This document shows positions 36,013 to 43,318 of a stretch of 43,318 bases of DNA, in pieces. The DNA is from Bacteriovorax sp. (GTDB lineage Bacteria > Bdellovibrionota > Bacteriovoracia > Bacteriovoracales > Bacteriovoracaceae), in assembly GCA_018060625.1 (NCBI GenBank), contig JAGOVS010000007.1:1-43318 (forward strand). Reading direction: 5' to 3'. Numbering within the stretch: position 1 is the stretch's first letter; each line of letters opens with the position of its first letter. The position numbers and the translations under genes were made by a program. Below the pieces are notes generated by a model. It saw only the letters and a list, made by a program, of their open reading frames with translations. It was not told where the DNA came from and searched no databases.

Positions 36013-36030
36013 ACAAGTAGGGTCACTTGT
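36013..36030 (+). repeat. Inverted repeat ACAAGT-AGGGTC-ACTTGT
   Basis: Six-base perfect arms around a six-base spacer, followed by GCATTTTTGG. It could be an operator or a weak terminator of the DUF389 transcript. Confidence 0.35.
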
Positions 36031-36162
36031 GCATTTTTGGAAATATCCAATGAATGTACATGTATTATGCTCATCGAGTTTATCGACAAAGATTCATTTA
36101 GCTAAATTTTTTTACTTACTATTAGAGCATTCATAGATGTGAATTGCGACATTCTCTCTCTG

Positions 36163-36196
36163 GAAAGAAGCTGGTAATTACGTACCGGCTTCTTTC
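36163..36196 (+). promoter_or_regulatory. Long hairpin in the leader of the GT81-HAD gene
   Basis: A 14-base stem (GAAAGAAGCTGGTA / TACCGGCTTCTTTC, one T-G wobble) with loop ATTACG ends about 50 bases before the ATG at 36249. A strong T run does not follow, so an attenuator, stability element or protein-binding site is as likely as a terminator. Confidence 0.5.
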
Positions 36197-36248
36197 ATTT
36201 ATAACTAAAGACAAAAATTCACAACCCTTTACAAACACAAGGAGGAAT

Positions 36249-37622
36249 ATGGTTTCTGTGATAATACCAACCCTTAATGAAGAAAATCGTATTGGAACAA
36301 TTATTGATTATTTAAAATCACAAGAATATGTAAAAGAAATAATCATCATTGACGATGGATCAGTTGATAACACTGTAGAAGTTGCAAAAATAAAAAAGGT
36401 AAAGGTAGCATTTAGCTCCATGCTTGGAAAGGGAGCATCAATGGAAGATGGGCTTTCCCTTGCACAATCTGAGATTGTATTATTTTTAGATGGCGATATT
36501 TTTGATTTTTCAAATAACCTCGTCAGCATGATGATTAAGCCTCTTATTGACAATGATGCTGACTTTGTGAAAGGTAAGTTTCAGCGGCAGGCAGGTCGAG
36601 TTACGCTCTTAACCGCTATCCCACTCCTTAAGATTTTTTTTCCTATGCTTTCGAGCGTTTCCCAGCCCCTTGGTGGAATAGTGGCCGGAAAAAAGGAGCT
36701 TCTAAAGCAAATTAAATTTGAAACAGACTATGGTGTAGACATTGGATTATTGATAGATATTCACCAACTTGGAGCTCGAGTGGTTGAAGTTGATATTGGT
36801 GAAATTAACCACGATCATCAAGACCTGAATTCACTTTCTAAAATGTCTGATCAAGTTGTTCGGACAATCTTAAGTCGATCTATATTGCACAACAGGCTAA
36901 GTGCAGTATTTGTTAAAAAATCTTTAGAATCGGAAAGGATCTCGCGGTTTGAATACTTACCCATGTCTCAGAAATTTTCTCAATCTGAAAAAATTGCACT
37001 TTTTGATATGGACAACACTCTTCTAGAGGGAAGCTTTCTAGAACATCTCGCGCAGTTTAGTGATCGAACAGAGGAGCTCAATGGTATTTTAGGAAATCAT
37101 CAAATGAACCCAGTACAGAGAACTAAGATTATTGCTCGAATTATTTCTGGAATACCTAAGAGCGTCTTTGAAAAAATTGCAAGAAGCATCCCCTTGAGAC
37201 CAGGTGCTCAGGAAACTATTGTTGACTTGAAAAAAAGAGGATACCACGTAGGAATCATCACTGATTCCTATTACATTGTTGCGGAAATTGTCAGGAGAAG
37301 AGTTTTTGCTGATTTTTCAATCGCACACACACTTAACTTCAACAAGAACACCTCTTCGGGCGACATCACGCTTTCTCCTTTTATGACAAATAAAGGGGGT
37401 TGTAGTATTCATCCAATTTGTAAGTCAAACTTTATAGTTAATTTGGAAAAAGCTCTACCTGGCAAGAGGTTCTTTTTTATCACTACAGGTGATGGAGAAA
37501 ACGATATTTGCTTATTCAAAAAGGCAAACTTATCATTTTCTACGAACACCATTAATCCCGCAGTAATAAACGCCTCAAATTTCAATATTAAAAACCTTAT
37601 CGATCTCACAAGTCATCTTTAA
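36249..37622 (+). CDS. Fused GT81 glycosyltransferase and HAD phosphatase (possible glucosylglycerate synthesis)
   Basis: This is a 457-residue fusion. Residues 1-235 match the GT81 glucosyl-3-phosphoglycerate synthase pattern: SVIIPTLNEENRIG, IIDDGSVDNT, metal-binding LDGDIF, then DFVKGKFQR...GRVT...FP...QPL.G..AG, and YGVDIGLLIDI with H.HQ. Residues 245-457 are a SerB-type HAD hydrolase with FDMDNTLLEG, ITDSYY, TNKGG and GDGENDICLF, all four motifs intact. The likely job is to transfer glucose to 3-phosphoglycerate and then remove the phosphate, giving the compatible solute glucosylglycerate. That reaction is inference, and the sugar and acceptor need proof. The ATG at 36249 follows GGAGG. 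It is flanked by salt-transport-like genes. Confidence 0.78.
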   Translation: MVSVIIPTLNEENRIGTIIDYLKSQEYVKEIIIIDDGSVDNTVEVAKIKKVKVAFSSMLGKGASMEDGLSLAQSEIVLFLDGDIFDFSNNLVSMMIKPLIDNDADFVKGKFQRQAGRVTLLTAIPLLKIFFPMLSSVSQPLGGIVAGKKELLKQIKFETDYGVDIGLLIDIHQLGARVVEVDIGEINHDHQDLNSLSKMSDQVVRTILSRSILHNRLSAVFVKKSLESERISRFEYLPMSQKFSQSEKIALFDMDNTLLEGSFLEHLAQFSDRTEELNGILGNHQMNPVQRTKIIARIISGIPKSVFEKIARSIPLRPGAQETIVDLKKRGYHVGIITDSYYIVAEIVRRRVFADFSIAHTLNFNKNTSSGDITLSPFMTNKGGCSIHPICKSNFIVNLEKALPGKRFFFITTGDGENDICLFKKANLSFSTNTINPAVINASNFNIKNLIDLTSHL

Positions 37623-37655
37623 GAAATTCAATTTTGCCTGCTAGGCTTTAAACAA

Positions 37656-37685
37656 AAGGGATCTGATAATAATATCAGATCCCTT
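37656..37685 (-). terminator. Terminator between convergent genes
   Basis: A perfect 13-base stem (AAGGGATCTGATA / TATCAGATCCCTT) with a four-base loop. TTTTGTTT follows on the minus strand, so it best terminates the PIG-L-like gene; on the plus strand no T run follows. Confidence 0.75.
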
Positions 37686-37703
37686 CGCAAGGAGAATGGC
37701 TGC

Positions 37704-38468
37704 TCAACAAGAAGAAAAGGGAGACCCTTTTCCATCACGTAACATATATATTATCAAAAATGACTTCTCACTATAAAAATGCGTGTATTTTTTAATGAAG
37801 TTGATTTTTGATTTACCAAGAAGAAAGTCTTCTGACTTTACATCGTGAGAGCATTTAAATTTTAAAATTGAATAACTAATTGTTTTAACCGAAAGCGAGA
37901 GATTTAGCAGAATATTCTCAAAAATTGCCACAATTCCACCAAGTGCAGAATTGGTTTTTTTGAGAATATAGAATTGAGAAATAATAACACTGCATTTAAA
38001 TGCATGACTCCCGAAGGTTAGTTTATTGTGTCCATGATTTAACTCTATCTCCGAAAAAAATGAAAAATGAATTCCGTGCTGCAAAGATGATTTTAAGCCA
38101 AGATGATAAGCTTGAATATTGTGGGGATGTGAACCCTTATTTCCCCAAAATGGATGAGTAATAAGTAAATCAAAAGCATATGACTGACTTTTTAAAAACT
38201 CTTTAAAACCTAATTTGTAATCAACCAGGGCAAGACTTGGGCCAGGATCACGAGACTTACCAAAAAATACCTTAAAGTGATACTTGATAGAATTCTCTAT
38301 GAGTTTTTCACATCTTTCACAACCAACAAAAGAAGTAAGGCAATATACAACAACACTATTATTCTGACACAGCGAAAGCATTCCAGCACCAAACCAAAGC
38401 ATCTCATCGCCCGGATGGGCTATGAGAATAACAATTTTTTTATTAATAATGGTATTTGGGCAATTCAT
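37704..38468 (-). CDS. PIG-L/LmbE-like protein with an altered active site
   Basis: The 254-residue protein has the PIG-L/LmbE motifs IVILIAHPGDEMLWFGAG (canonical AHPDDE) and GSHPHNIQAYH. The family removes acetyl groups from GlcNAc-like substrates using zinc bound by His, Asp and His. The first Asp of AHPDDE, the general base in MshB, is Gly here, while the zinc-binding Asp-Glu is kept. Activity is therefore uncertain. The ATG at 38468 is weakly supported; upstream in-frame TTG exists. It is divergent from a LysR gene and shares a terminator with the GT81-HAD gene, so regulation by that LysR is plausible. Confidence 0.72.
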   Translation of the reverse strand: MNCPNTIINKKIVILIAHPGDEMLWFGAGMLSLCQNNSVVVYCLTSFVGCERCEKLIENSIKYHFKVFFGKSRDPGPSLALVDYKLGFKEFLKSQSYAFDLLITHPFWGNKGSHPHNIQAYHLGLKSSLQHGIHFSFFSEIELNHGHNKLTFGSHAFKCSVIISQFYILKKTNSALGGIVAIFENILLNLSLSVKTISYSILKFKCSHDVKSEDFLLGKSKINFIKKYTHFYSEKSFLIIYMLRDGKGSPFSSC

Positions 38469-38536
38469 ATAGTTATTATATAACAAATTTAAAATAACAA
38501 TAATCAATAAAAGATATGGTATTATAACTTTATATT

Positions 38537-39442
38537 ATGATTAACTTGAATCATCTTTATTATTTTTACGTCTGTGCTGAATTGAAAAGCATTTCAAGAG
38601 CCGCTTGTAAGCTTGGGATTTCTCAACCTTCGATGAGTATGCAAATAAAAACCTTTGAGGAATTTCTTAATTTCCAATTATTCATTCGAAACAAGCGAGG
38701 TCTCGAAATTACGCCTCAAGGTGAGGATATTTTTCAATACGCTTTCGAAATATTTCAAAAAACTGACTCAATAGAAAACTACTTAAAGAAAAAAAAACAC
38801 CCTCTTATTAAAGAGTTAAAAATTGGAGTAAGTGATCAAGTTGATCGAACATTTGCAACTCAAATTGTTAGTCGATTCTTGAAATCAAAAAAATCTCAAA
38901 ATAAATATAAGGTCTTACTTGTTTCAAGGCCGTTAGAAGAGCTTATTCAAGATTTTAAAAAAGGTTCACTTGATTTACTTTTATCTGTTGAGCCAATTAT
39001 TAATCACAGTCCATATAAAACTTATTCTCTACCTGTCCTGTTGATGTTACCGAATACCAAGGAGAATATGAAACTTGTTCCAATAAAAAATTTTTCAAAA
39101 TTTATTCATTCGTTAAAACTAAAACTTAACTTGCCCGTTGAAGGATTTAAATTGCGAAAGGAAGTAAATGCATTTTTAAAGAATTTAGATAAAGATTATG
39201 AAATTATTTTTGAATCTAATATATTGGCAAGTATTGTCCGAGCAACGAGTGAAAACCTTGGATATTCTTTTTTACCTCTTTCTTACGTTAAGCGTGAACT
39301 TGACAACTCTCTTCTTATTGCGGTTGGCCCCTCTGAAGGATTTTGGAAACATGAGATTTCACTGTACCACTCAAATGGTTTATCTAATGAGATCATTGAA
39401 TCATTTGATAAAATCTTAATTAATTATTCTATTTTGAATTAA
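38537..39442 (+). CDS. LysR-family regulator, NhaR-like
   Basis: The 301-residue protein has a LysR winged helix-turn-helix (NLNHLYYFYVCAELKSIS, then SQPSMSMQIKTFEE) and a long effector-binding domain. The opening LNHLYYF and the wing sequence resemble NhaR, the Na+-responsive activator of nhaA, but the similarity is only by eye. It is divergent from the PIG-L-like gene with 68 very AT-rich bases between, a usual LysR arrangement in which the protein controls both genes. The start ATG has no strong ribosome site. Confidence 0.78.
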   Translation: MINLNHLYYFYVCAELKSISRAACKLGISQPSMSMQIKTFEEFLNFQLFIRNKRGLEITPQGEDIFQYAFEIFQKTDSIENYLKKKKHPLIKELKIGVSDQVDRTFATQIVSRFLKSKKSQNKYKVLLVSRPLEELIQDFKKGSLDLLLSVEPIINHSPYKTYSLPVLLMLPNTKENMKLVPIKNFSKFIHSLKLKLNLPVEGFKLRKEVNAFLKNLDKDYEIIFESNILASIVRATSENLGYSFLPLSYVKRELDNSLLIAVGPSEGFWKHEISLYHSNGLSNEIIESFDKILINYSILN

Positions 39443-39468
39443 TGTAAAAGAATGTTTAAAAAAGAATC

Positions 39469-40845
39469 TTAAGAATTTATGATTGTTTCAATATCTCGAG
39501 CTTTTCTAAGACCTATGATTTCTATATCGTATTTTCCTTTTAACTCTCTTGCCGTTTTCTCCGATGTCACAACTCGCTTATAGTTGAGCTGGGCCATCTC
39601 CTTTACCCTCATCTCCATCTGGGGAATTGAACGGACTTCACCTGTTAACCCAACCTCACCTACAAAAATGGTTCCTGAATCAATGGGCCTTGATCGATAA
39701 GAACTCAAAAGTGAAGCCATTATTGAAAGATCGGACTCCCTAGATACTAATTTCATTCCGCCAACAACATTTAAGTAAATGTCATTAAACCCAAGAGGTA
39801 ATCCAAAATATTTTTCGATTACGGCCACCATCATTGCCAGGCGATTATTATCTATACCCTGAGTCGTTCGGCGGCCATTGCCAAACTTATTTTCAACTAC
39901 CAGGGCCTGGATTTCAACAAAAAGAGACCTTGACCCTTCAATGATACAAGTTAAGGAGCGTCCATAAGAGTCTTGTAATTGATCATCAAGAAAATATTGT
40001 GACGGATTCTTCACCTCATCCAACCCACTCTCTTTCATTTCAAAAATGCCAACTTCGTTTGTATTGCCAAAGCGATTCTTCATGGCCCTCAGTAATCGAT
40101 AATGCCCAAACTGATCACCTTCAAAATAAATAACGGTGTCTACCATGTGTTCTAGAATCTTAGGCCCAGCAATTGATCCCTCTTTAGTAATATGTCCAAT
40201 AACAAAACAGGTAATCCCATTTGCTTTTACATGATTCATGAGTTCATAAGTCACCTCTCTGATTTGCGTGACTGTACCTGGAGCAGAATCAATCTCTGAT
40301 GATGAAGTTGTCTGGATGGAATCAATAACTAAAAAACGAGGCTGGAGCTTATTAATTTGCTCTAGAACTTTTTGCCAATTTGTTTCATTATAAATATAAA
40401 AATTGGAATTATTCACGCCAACTCTTTTGGCCCTTTCAGCTACTTGGTTTACGGACTCTTCTCCACTCACATACAATACAACCTGCTCTGGGTGGGTCTG
40501 AGAAAGTTTTCCCATGACACTGGTTAACAAAGTTGATTTTCCTATTCCTGGCTCTCCTCCAATTAAAATGAGGGAACCTGGAACAACACCACCTCCAACA
40601 ACACGATCAAACTCACCCATGCCTGTTACAACACGAAATTGCTTTTCTAAAACTATCTCTTTTATTAGCTTTGGAACTTCACTTCCCTGGGCAGTTCGCT
40701 TATGCGCTCTATTGAGGTCTTTGGATGCAACAGTTGTCTCCTCAGAAAATGAATTCCATGAACCACACTCAGGACACTTCCCCATCCATTTCGCCGTTTG
40801 ATATGAACAGCTCTGACAAATAAAGGTTGAGGTTTTTTTGGCCAT
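39469..40845 (-). CDS. radA: DNA repair protein RadA
   Basis: The 458-residue RecA-like protein helps branch migration in recombination. It has the N-terminal C4 zinc finger (CQSCSYQTAKW...CPECGSW), Walker A GGEPGIGKSTLL, the RadA-specific KNRFG loop, and a C-terminal Lon-like domain (GNGRRTTQGIDNNRL, YLNVVGGMKL, FVGEVGLTGEVRSI). The ATG follows AGGATG. It starts nine bases after the ligase gene, so the two are co-transcribed. Confidence 0.96.
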   Translation of the reverse strand: MAKKTSTFICQSCSYQTAKWMGKCPECGSWNSFSEETTVASKDLNRAHKRTAQGSEVPKLIKEIVLEKQFRVVTGMGEFDRVVGGGVVPGSLILIGGEPGIGKSTLLTSVMGKLSQTHPEQVVLYVSGEESVNQVAERAKRVGVNNSNFYIYNETNWQKVLEQINKLQPRFLVIDSIQTTSSSEIDSAPGTVTQIREVTYELMNHVKANGITCFVIGHITKEGSIAGPKILEHMVDTVIYFEGDQFGHYRLLRAMKNRFGNTNEVGIFEMKESGLDEVKNPSQYFLDDQLQDSYGRSLTCIIEGSRSLFVEIQALVVENKFGNGRRTTQGIDNNRLAMMVAVIEKYFGLPLGFNDIYLNVVGGMKLVSRESDLSIMASLLSSYRSRPIDSGTIFVGEVGLTGEVRSIPQMEMRVKEMAQLNYKRVVTSEKTARELKGKYDIEIIGLRKARDIETIINS

Positions 40846-40854
40846 GGATACATC

Positions 40855-42732
40855 CTAATTTAAAAGCCTTAGTAATTCTGCTTCTGTAATAATTTTAATT
40901 TTTAGTTCAATCGCTTTTTTATATTTACTTGAATTGGGATCTGTTTCGTTGGTTACCAAAATATTTGTATTTTTAGAAACCGAACTTACAATAATTCCTC
41001 CCCCCTCTCTAATCAAATCCTCTACAACAGGTCTCTTTTCCGAAAGGGCCCCTGTAATGCAGATCTTTAAACCTGTCACTTTTGTTTCTCTCGTTTGTTC
41101 TACTGCAAATTCAAACCCCAGAGTGACTAGCTCATCAATAAGCGAAATCTTTTCCTGGAGCGACATCCAAAATTCCGTTGCTGATTTTTCTGCAAATGAA
41201 TCAATACTCATTAACTGCTCAACACTGATCTTTTTAATTTTTTCAATATTATCAAAACCGGCGCGAACAACCTTCTCACACTTATTAAAAGCTCCGCCAG
41301 AAATACCTAGTGCCGATAAGAAAATGATTAGATCCGCTTTTTTTGTCTTTTCAATTGAATCAATTAATTTATTGCTTAGTTTATCCTTTACTTTATCTAT
41401 GGTCATCAAATCTGCGACCGTTAATCGATAAAGATCTGGAATAGCTCGCACCAACTTTGCATTTATTAATTCTTCAAGCCGCTTCCCACTTAAATCTTCT
41501 ATGCCAATTTTTTGAATAAAATTCAGAATGATCTCTTTGTTTTTACCTGGGCAGTTCTCGTTTTTACAAAAAATTCTGATGTCCACAATTTCAACTTTTG
41601 AATCACAGCTTGGACAATATTCCGGAATGACAAATGGACTCTGCGAAGGCTTCACGACTGATAAGAATTTAGGTATCACTTCTCCTGAGCGAATAATTTC
41701 TATTTCATCTCCCGATTTTAAATTATTTGCACTCACCATTCCATAATTATGTAAGGTAACCCTTGAAATCATCGCTCCAGAAAGCTCCACCGGTTCAACT
41801 TCACCAACTGGAGTCAAAATCCCATTCCTTGAAACTGACCACGTTATTTCTTTTAATTTTGTTGTTTTTGATTCACCAAGAAACTTAAAGGCTAATTTAT
41901 ATCTTGGGTGATGAGAGGTTTCGCCTAGCTCTTCATGCAAACTCATTTTATTATAGGTAAAAACTAGACCATCAATTTGAAAATCACCCTCTGTCATAAA
42001 ACATCGGGCCCTTTCAACGACTTCGACAATTGATTCTTTGTTATTATGGATTCCTACTTCTGGAATTAAAAATCCATGAGAAGAGAGAATTTTAAATTTT
42101 TCCCTTTCCGTATCTAAGCGCTCCTCTCCAATATAATCAAAGGCCATGAATTTAATGTAGCGACAAAACTCTAACCTGTCCTTACGCCCCATTAATCCTG
42201 CAACTATGTTTCTTTGACTTGTTGGTTTTTCAAGACCCAAAGCATGCATCTCTCTTGAGAGATGAAAAAAACTTTCTTCATCACAATAAAGCTCTCCTCG
42301 AATTTCAATCTTTTTTTTATCGCTTAAAGACTTTGGTACGTTCGATATCCACATAACTTTTTTAGTTATATTTTCTCCAAATACACCGTCTCCTCTTGTT
42401 TTTGCTAATTGAAGGTCTCCATCGCTGTAAATAATAGAGCAACTTATACCATCAAGCTTCATGGTGCTTATAACCTCTTCACTACCTTTCCAAGTGATGA
42501 GATCATCTAAAAGATACGTTTTTTCGAGAGAAAGCATCTTTTTATCATGCTTTACTTTCTCACTTGTCGACGTTGTAGAGCCAACAATAAGAAGAGTTGG
42601 ATTTTGAGGGTCTAAGCCTCTAAGTTCATCTTCTAATTTATCATAGGCACTATCCGATATCTCTGGACGGCCTTGATAATAAAGCGCTTTGTGTTTGATT
42701 AGCTCTGCTTCGAGCATTTGAATACGACTCAT
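40855..42732 (-). CDS. ligA: Divergent NAD+-dependent DNA ligase (LigA-like)
   Basis: The 625-residue protein has the LigA order: an Ia domain, nucleotidyltransferase with KLDG (K92), RGE, OB fold, a four-cysteine zinc site (CPSC...C...C), helix-hairpin-helix repeats and a C-terminal BRCT. It joins nicks using NAD+. Compared with E. coli LigA it is about 45 residues shorter, and by eye several residues held to be essential differ: His23 is Tyr19, Glu113 is Thr90, Lys290 of motif IV is Thr (DGLVFTYN). Lys in motif V (LAFKF) is kept. A second ligase may exist. The ATG at 42732 follows GGAG. It is followed by radA. Confidence 0.85.
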   Translation of the reverse strand: MSRIQMLEAELIKHKALYYQGRPEISDSAYDKLEDELRGLDPQNPTLLIVGSTTSTSEKVKHDKKMLSLEKTYLLDDLITWKGSEEVISTMKLDGISCSIIYSDGDLQLAKTRGDGVFGENITKKVMWISNVPKSLSDKKKIEIRGELYCDEESFFHLSREMHALGLEKPTSQRNIVAGLMGRKDRLEFCRYIKFMAFDYIGEERLDTEREKFKILSSHGFLIPEVGIHNNKESIVEVVERARCFMTEGDFQIDGLVFTYNKMSLHEELGETSHHPRYKLAFKFLGESKTTKLKEITWSVSRNGILTPVGEVEPVELSGAMISRVTLHNYGMVSANNLKSGDEIEIIRSGEVIPKFLSVVKPSQSPFVIPEYCPSCDSKVEIVDIRIFCKNENCPGKNKEIILNFIQKIGIEDLSGKRLEELINAKLVRAIPDLYRLTVADLMTIDKVKDKLSNKLIDSIEKTKKADLIIFLSALGISGGAFNKCEKVVRAGFDNIEKIKKISVEQLMSIDSFAEKSATEFWMSLQEKISLIDELVTLGFEFAVEQTRETKVTGLKICITGALSEKRPVVEDLIREGGGIIVSSVSKNTNILVTNETDPNSSKYKKAIELKIKIITEAELLRLLN

Positions 42733-42754
42733 TCCCATCTCCAAGCATATTGGA

Positions 42755-43318
42755 TTAAAATGTAAAAATCGTCCCTATCTTAGCAGAAACATCTTTGAAT
42801 TGCTCTTCTTTTGTAGCTCCTGTGAAGTTTGCCTTATTTGATAGCACATAAAGACCTCCACTAAAGGTTATATTTGGTTCATATAAATACTGTCCACCAA
42901 ACTCCAAACGGTAATTTGAACTAGAATCATCATTTCCAAAGGTGTTAACTTTCTCTTTATAAGTAGACGTTAGTAAAAAATCAAACATTAGATATAAGCG
43001 CAAAGTCTCCATCATTGGAAGAGTTCCCTTTGCTCCTAACAAAACACCACTAAACGTAAAGTCAGTAAACTGATCTGTAGTATTAGTCGTCATTGAATAA
43101 TTGTAATTACCATAACCTGTATAGAAATCAATTTGTGGTCCATAGAAGAACCCCATCGGTAAATACTTATAACCAAGTTTTACTCTGGTAGCTGAGTTAC
43201 TTGTACTATTTGTTTCTGAAGAAAAAGTGCCTTGATCTTTAGAGTATTTTCCAAACTTTTTTCCAAGATCAAGTCCAAACCAATAGTTTCTTGTGGCCCA
43301 AATTTCAGCTTCAACATC
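42755..43318 (-). CDS. Outer-membrane protein, 5' end outside the window
   Basis: The frame is open from the edge at 43318 to the stop at 42755 (187 codons), so the N-terminus and signal peptide are missing. The sequence alternates aromatic, polar and small residues in strand-like blocks (WFGLDLGKKFGKY, RVKLGYKYLPMGFFYGPQ, YRLEFGGQYLYEP) and ends with SAKIGTIFTF, a C-terminal Phe typical of beta-barrels. The ATG at 43156 is an internal Met, not the start. The ligase gene starts 22 bases downstream. No specific family is recognised. Confidence 0.72.
   Translation of the reverse strand, partial: DVEAEIWATRNYWFGLDLGKKFGKYSKDQGTFSSETNSTSNSATRVKLGYKYLPMGFFYGPQIDFYTGYGNYNYSMTTNTTDQFTDFTFSGVLLGAKGTLPMMETLRLYLMFDFLLTSTYKEKVNTFGNDDSSSNYRLEFGGQYLYEPNITFSGGLYVLSNKANFTGATKEEQFKDVSAKIGTIFTF

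Larger units (their letters stand above)
35904..36248. other. Intergenic region of 345 bases with several dyads
   Basis: It separates the DUF389 gene from the GT81-HAD gene on the same strand. It holds two adjacent inverted repeats (35988-36005 and 36013-36030), a TACATGTA palindrome near 36057, and a long hairpin at 36163-36196. No ORF with a good start is seen. It probably contains the control region of the GT81-HAD gene. Confidence 0.5.

Noticed and set aside
36144..36248. Longer start (36144) for the GT81-HAD gene
   Set aside because: It would add 35 residues across the long hairpin; GGAGG just before ATG 36249 gives the natural start and the family N-terminus.
40934..41431. Plus-strand ORF of 165 codons inside the ligase gene
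   Set aside because: It lies antisense to a conserved coding region, has no ribosome site and no recognisable motif.
1..43318. CRISPR array, prophage or insertion sequence
   Set aside because: No direct repeats with regular spacers, no transposase, integrase or phage structural gene, and no terminal inverted repeats were found by reading.

Overview
The window looks like a chromosomal segment of a low-GC, Gram-negative, probably aquatic or marine member of the Bdellovibrionota, close to the Bacteriovorax/Halobacteriovorax predatory bacteria. This placement is inferred from several traits: the AT-rich base composition; secreted proteins with a 'FxAGxPISSAEVNANF'-type stalk; an MCP signalling tip of the [20 protein letters not shown] type; a DUF4388 protein; and a mix of peptidoglycan enzymes, outer-membrane barrels and small lipoproteins around housekeeping genes. 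There is no rRNA or marker phylogeny here to confirm it. I see no insertion sequence, prophage or CRISPR array.

Layout. (1) 0-3.3 kb, minus strand: a secreted acidic protein behind a strong sigma-54-like promoter, a small ribbon-helix-helix protein, a DUF4388 protein and an Mrp-type P-loop ATPase that lacks the usual CxxC. (2) 3.4-6.1 kb, plus strand: a HAMP-like membrane protein and a soluble lytic transglycosylase. (3) 6.1-10.9 kb, minus strand: class A PBP, then tRNA-Gln(TTG)-prs-pth-ychF. (4) 10.9-14.5 kb: an outer-membrane barrel and a convergent coiled-coil secreted protein, separated by a terminator. (5) 14.8-18.7 kb, minus strand: galU, a secreted protein and priA. (6) 18.7-23.6 kb, plus strand: outer-membrane protein, CFI-box protein, LptF/G permease, def, fmt, rpe, tightly packed. 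(7) 23.7-28.2 kb: histidine utilisation genes hutH-hutU-hutI. (8) 28.2-31.6 kb: small envelope genes (C1q-like protein, Kazal lipoprotein, TlpA-like thioredoxin, a tiny prepilin-like protein) and glpK. (9) 31.6-39.4 kb: a chemotaxis receptor with a broken 5' end, a Na+/H+ antiporter, a DUF389 membrane protein, a fused GT81-HAD enzyme, a PIG-L/LmbE-like protein and a LysR regulator. (10) 39.5-43.3 kb, minus strand: an outer-membrane protein running off the window edge, a divergent NAD+-dependent DNA ligase and radA.

Most of the window is housekeeping. The parts that deserve attention are these: the chemotaxis receptor whose first membrane helix is split by a frameshift in a run of seven T; the GT81-HAD fusion, which could make and dephosphorylate glucosyl-3-phosphoglycerate in one polypeptide and sits among salt-related genes; a DNA ligase lacking several residues considered essential in E. 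coli LigA; a sigma-54 promoter with two inverted repeats at enhancer distance; a probable ATT start codon; and several proteins that have lost a specific catalytic or disulfide residue (Mrp CxxC, PIG-L Asp, second Kazal domain).
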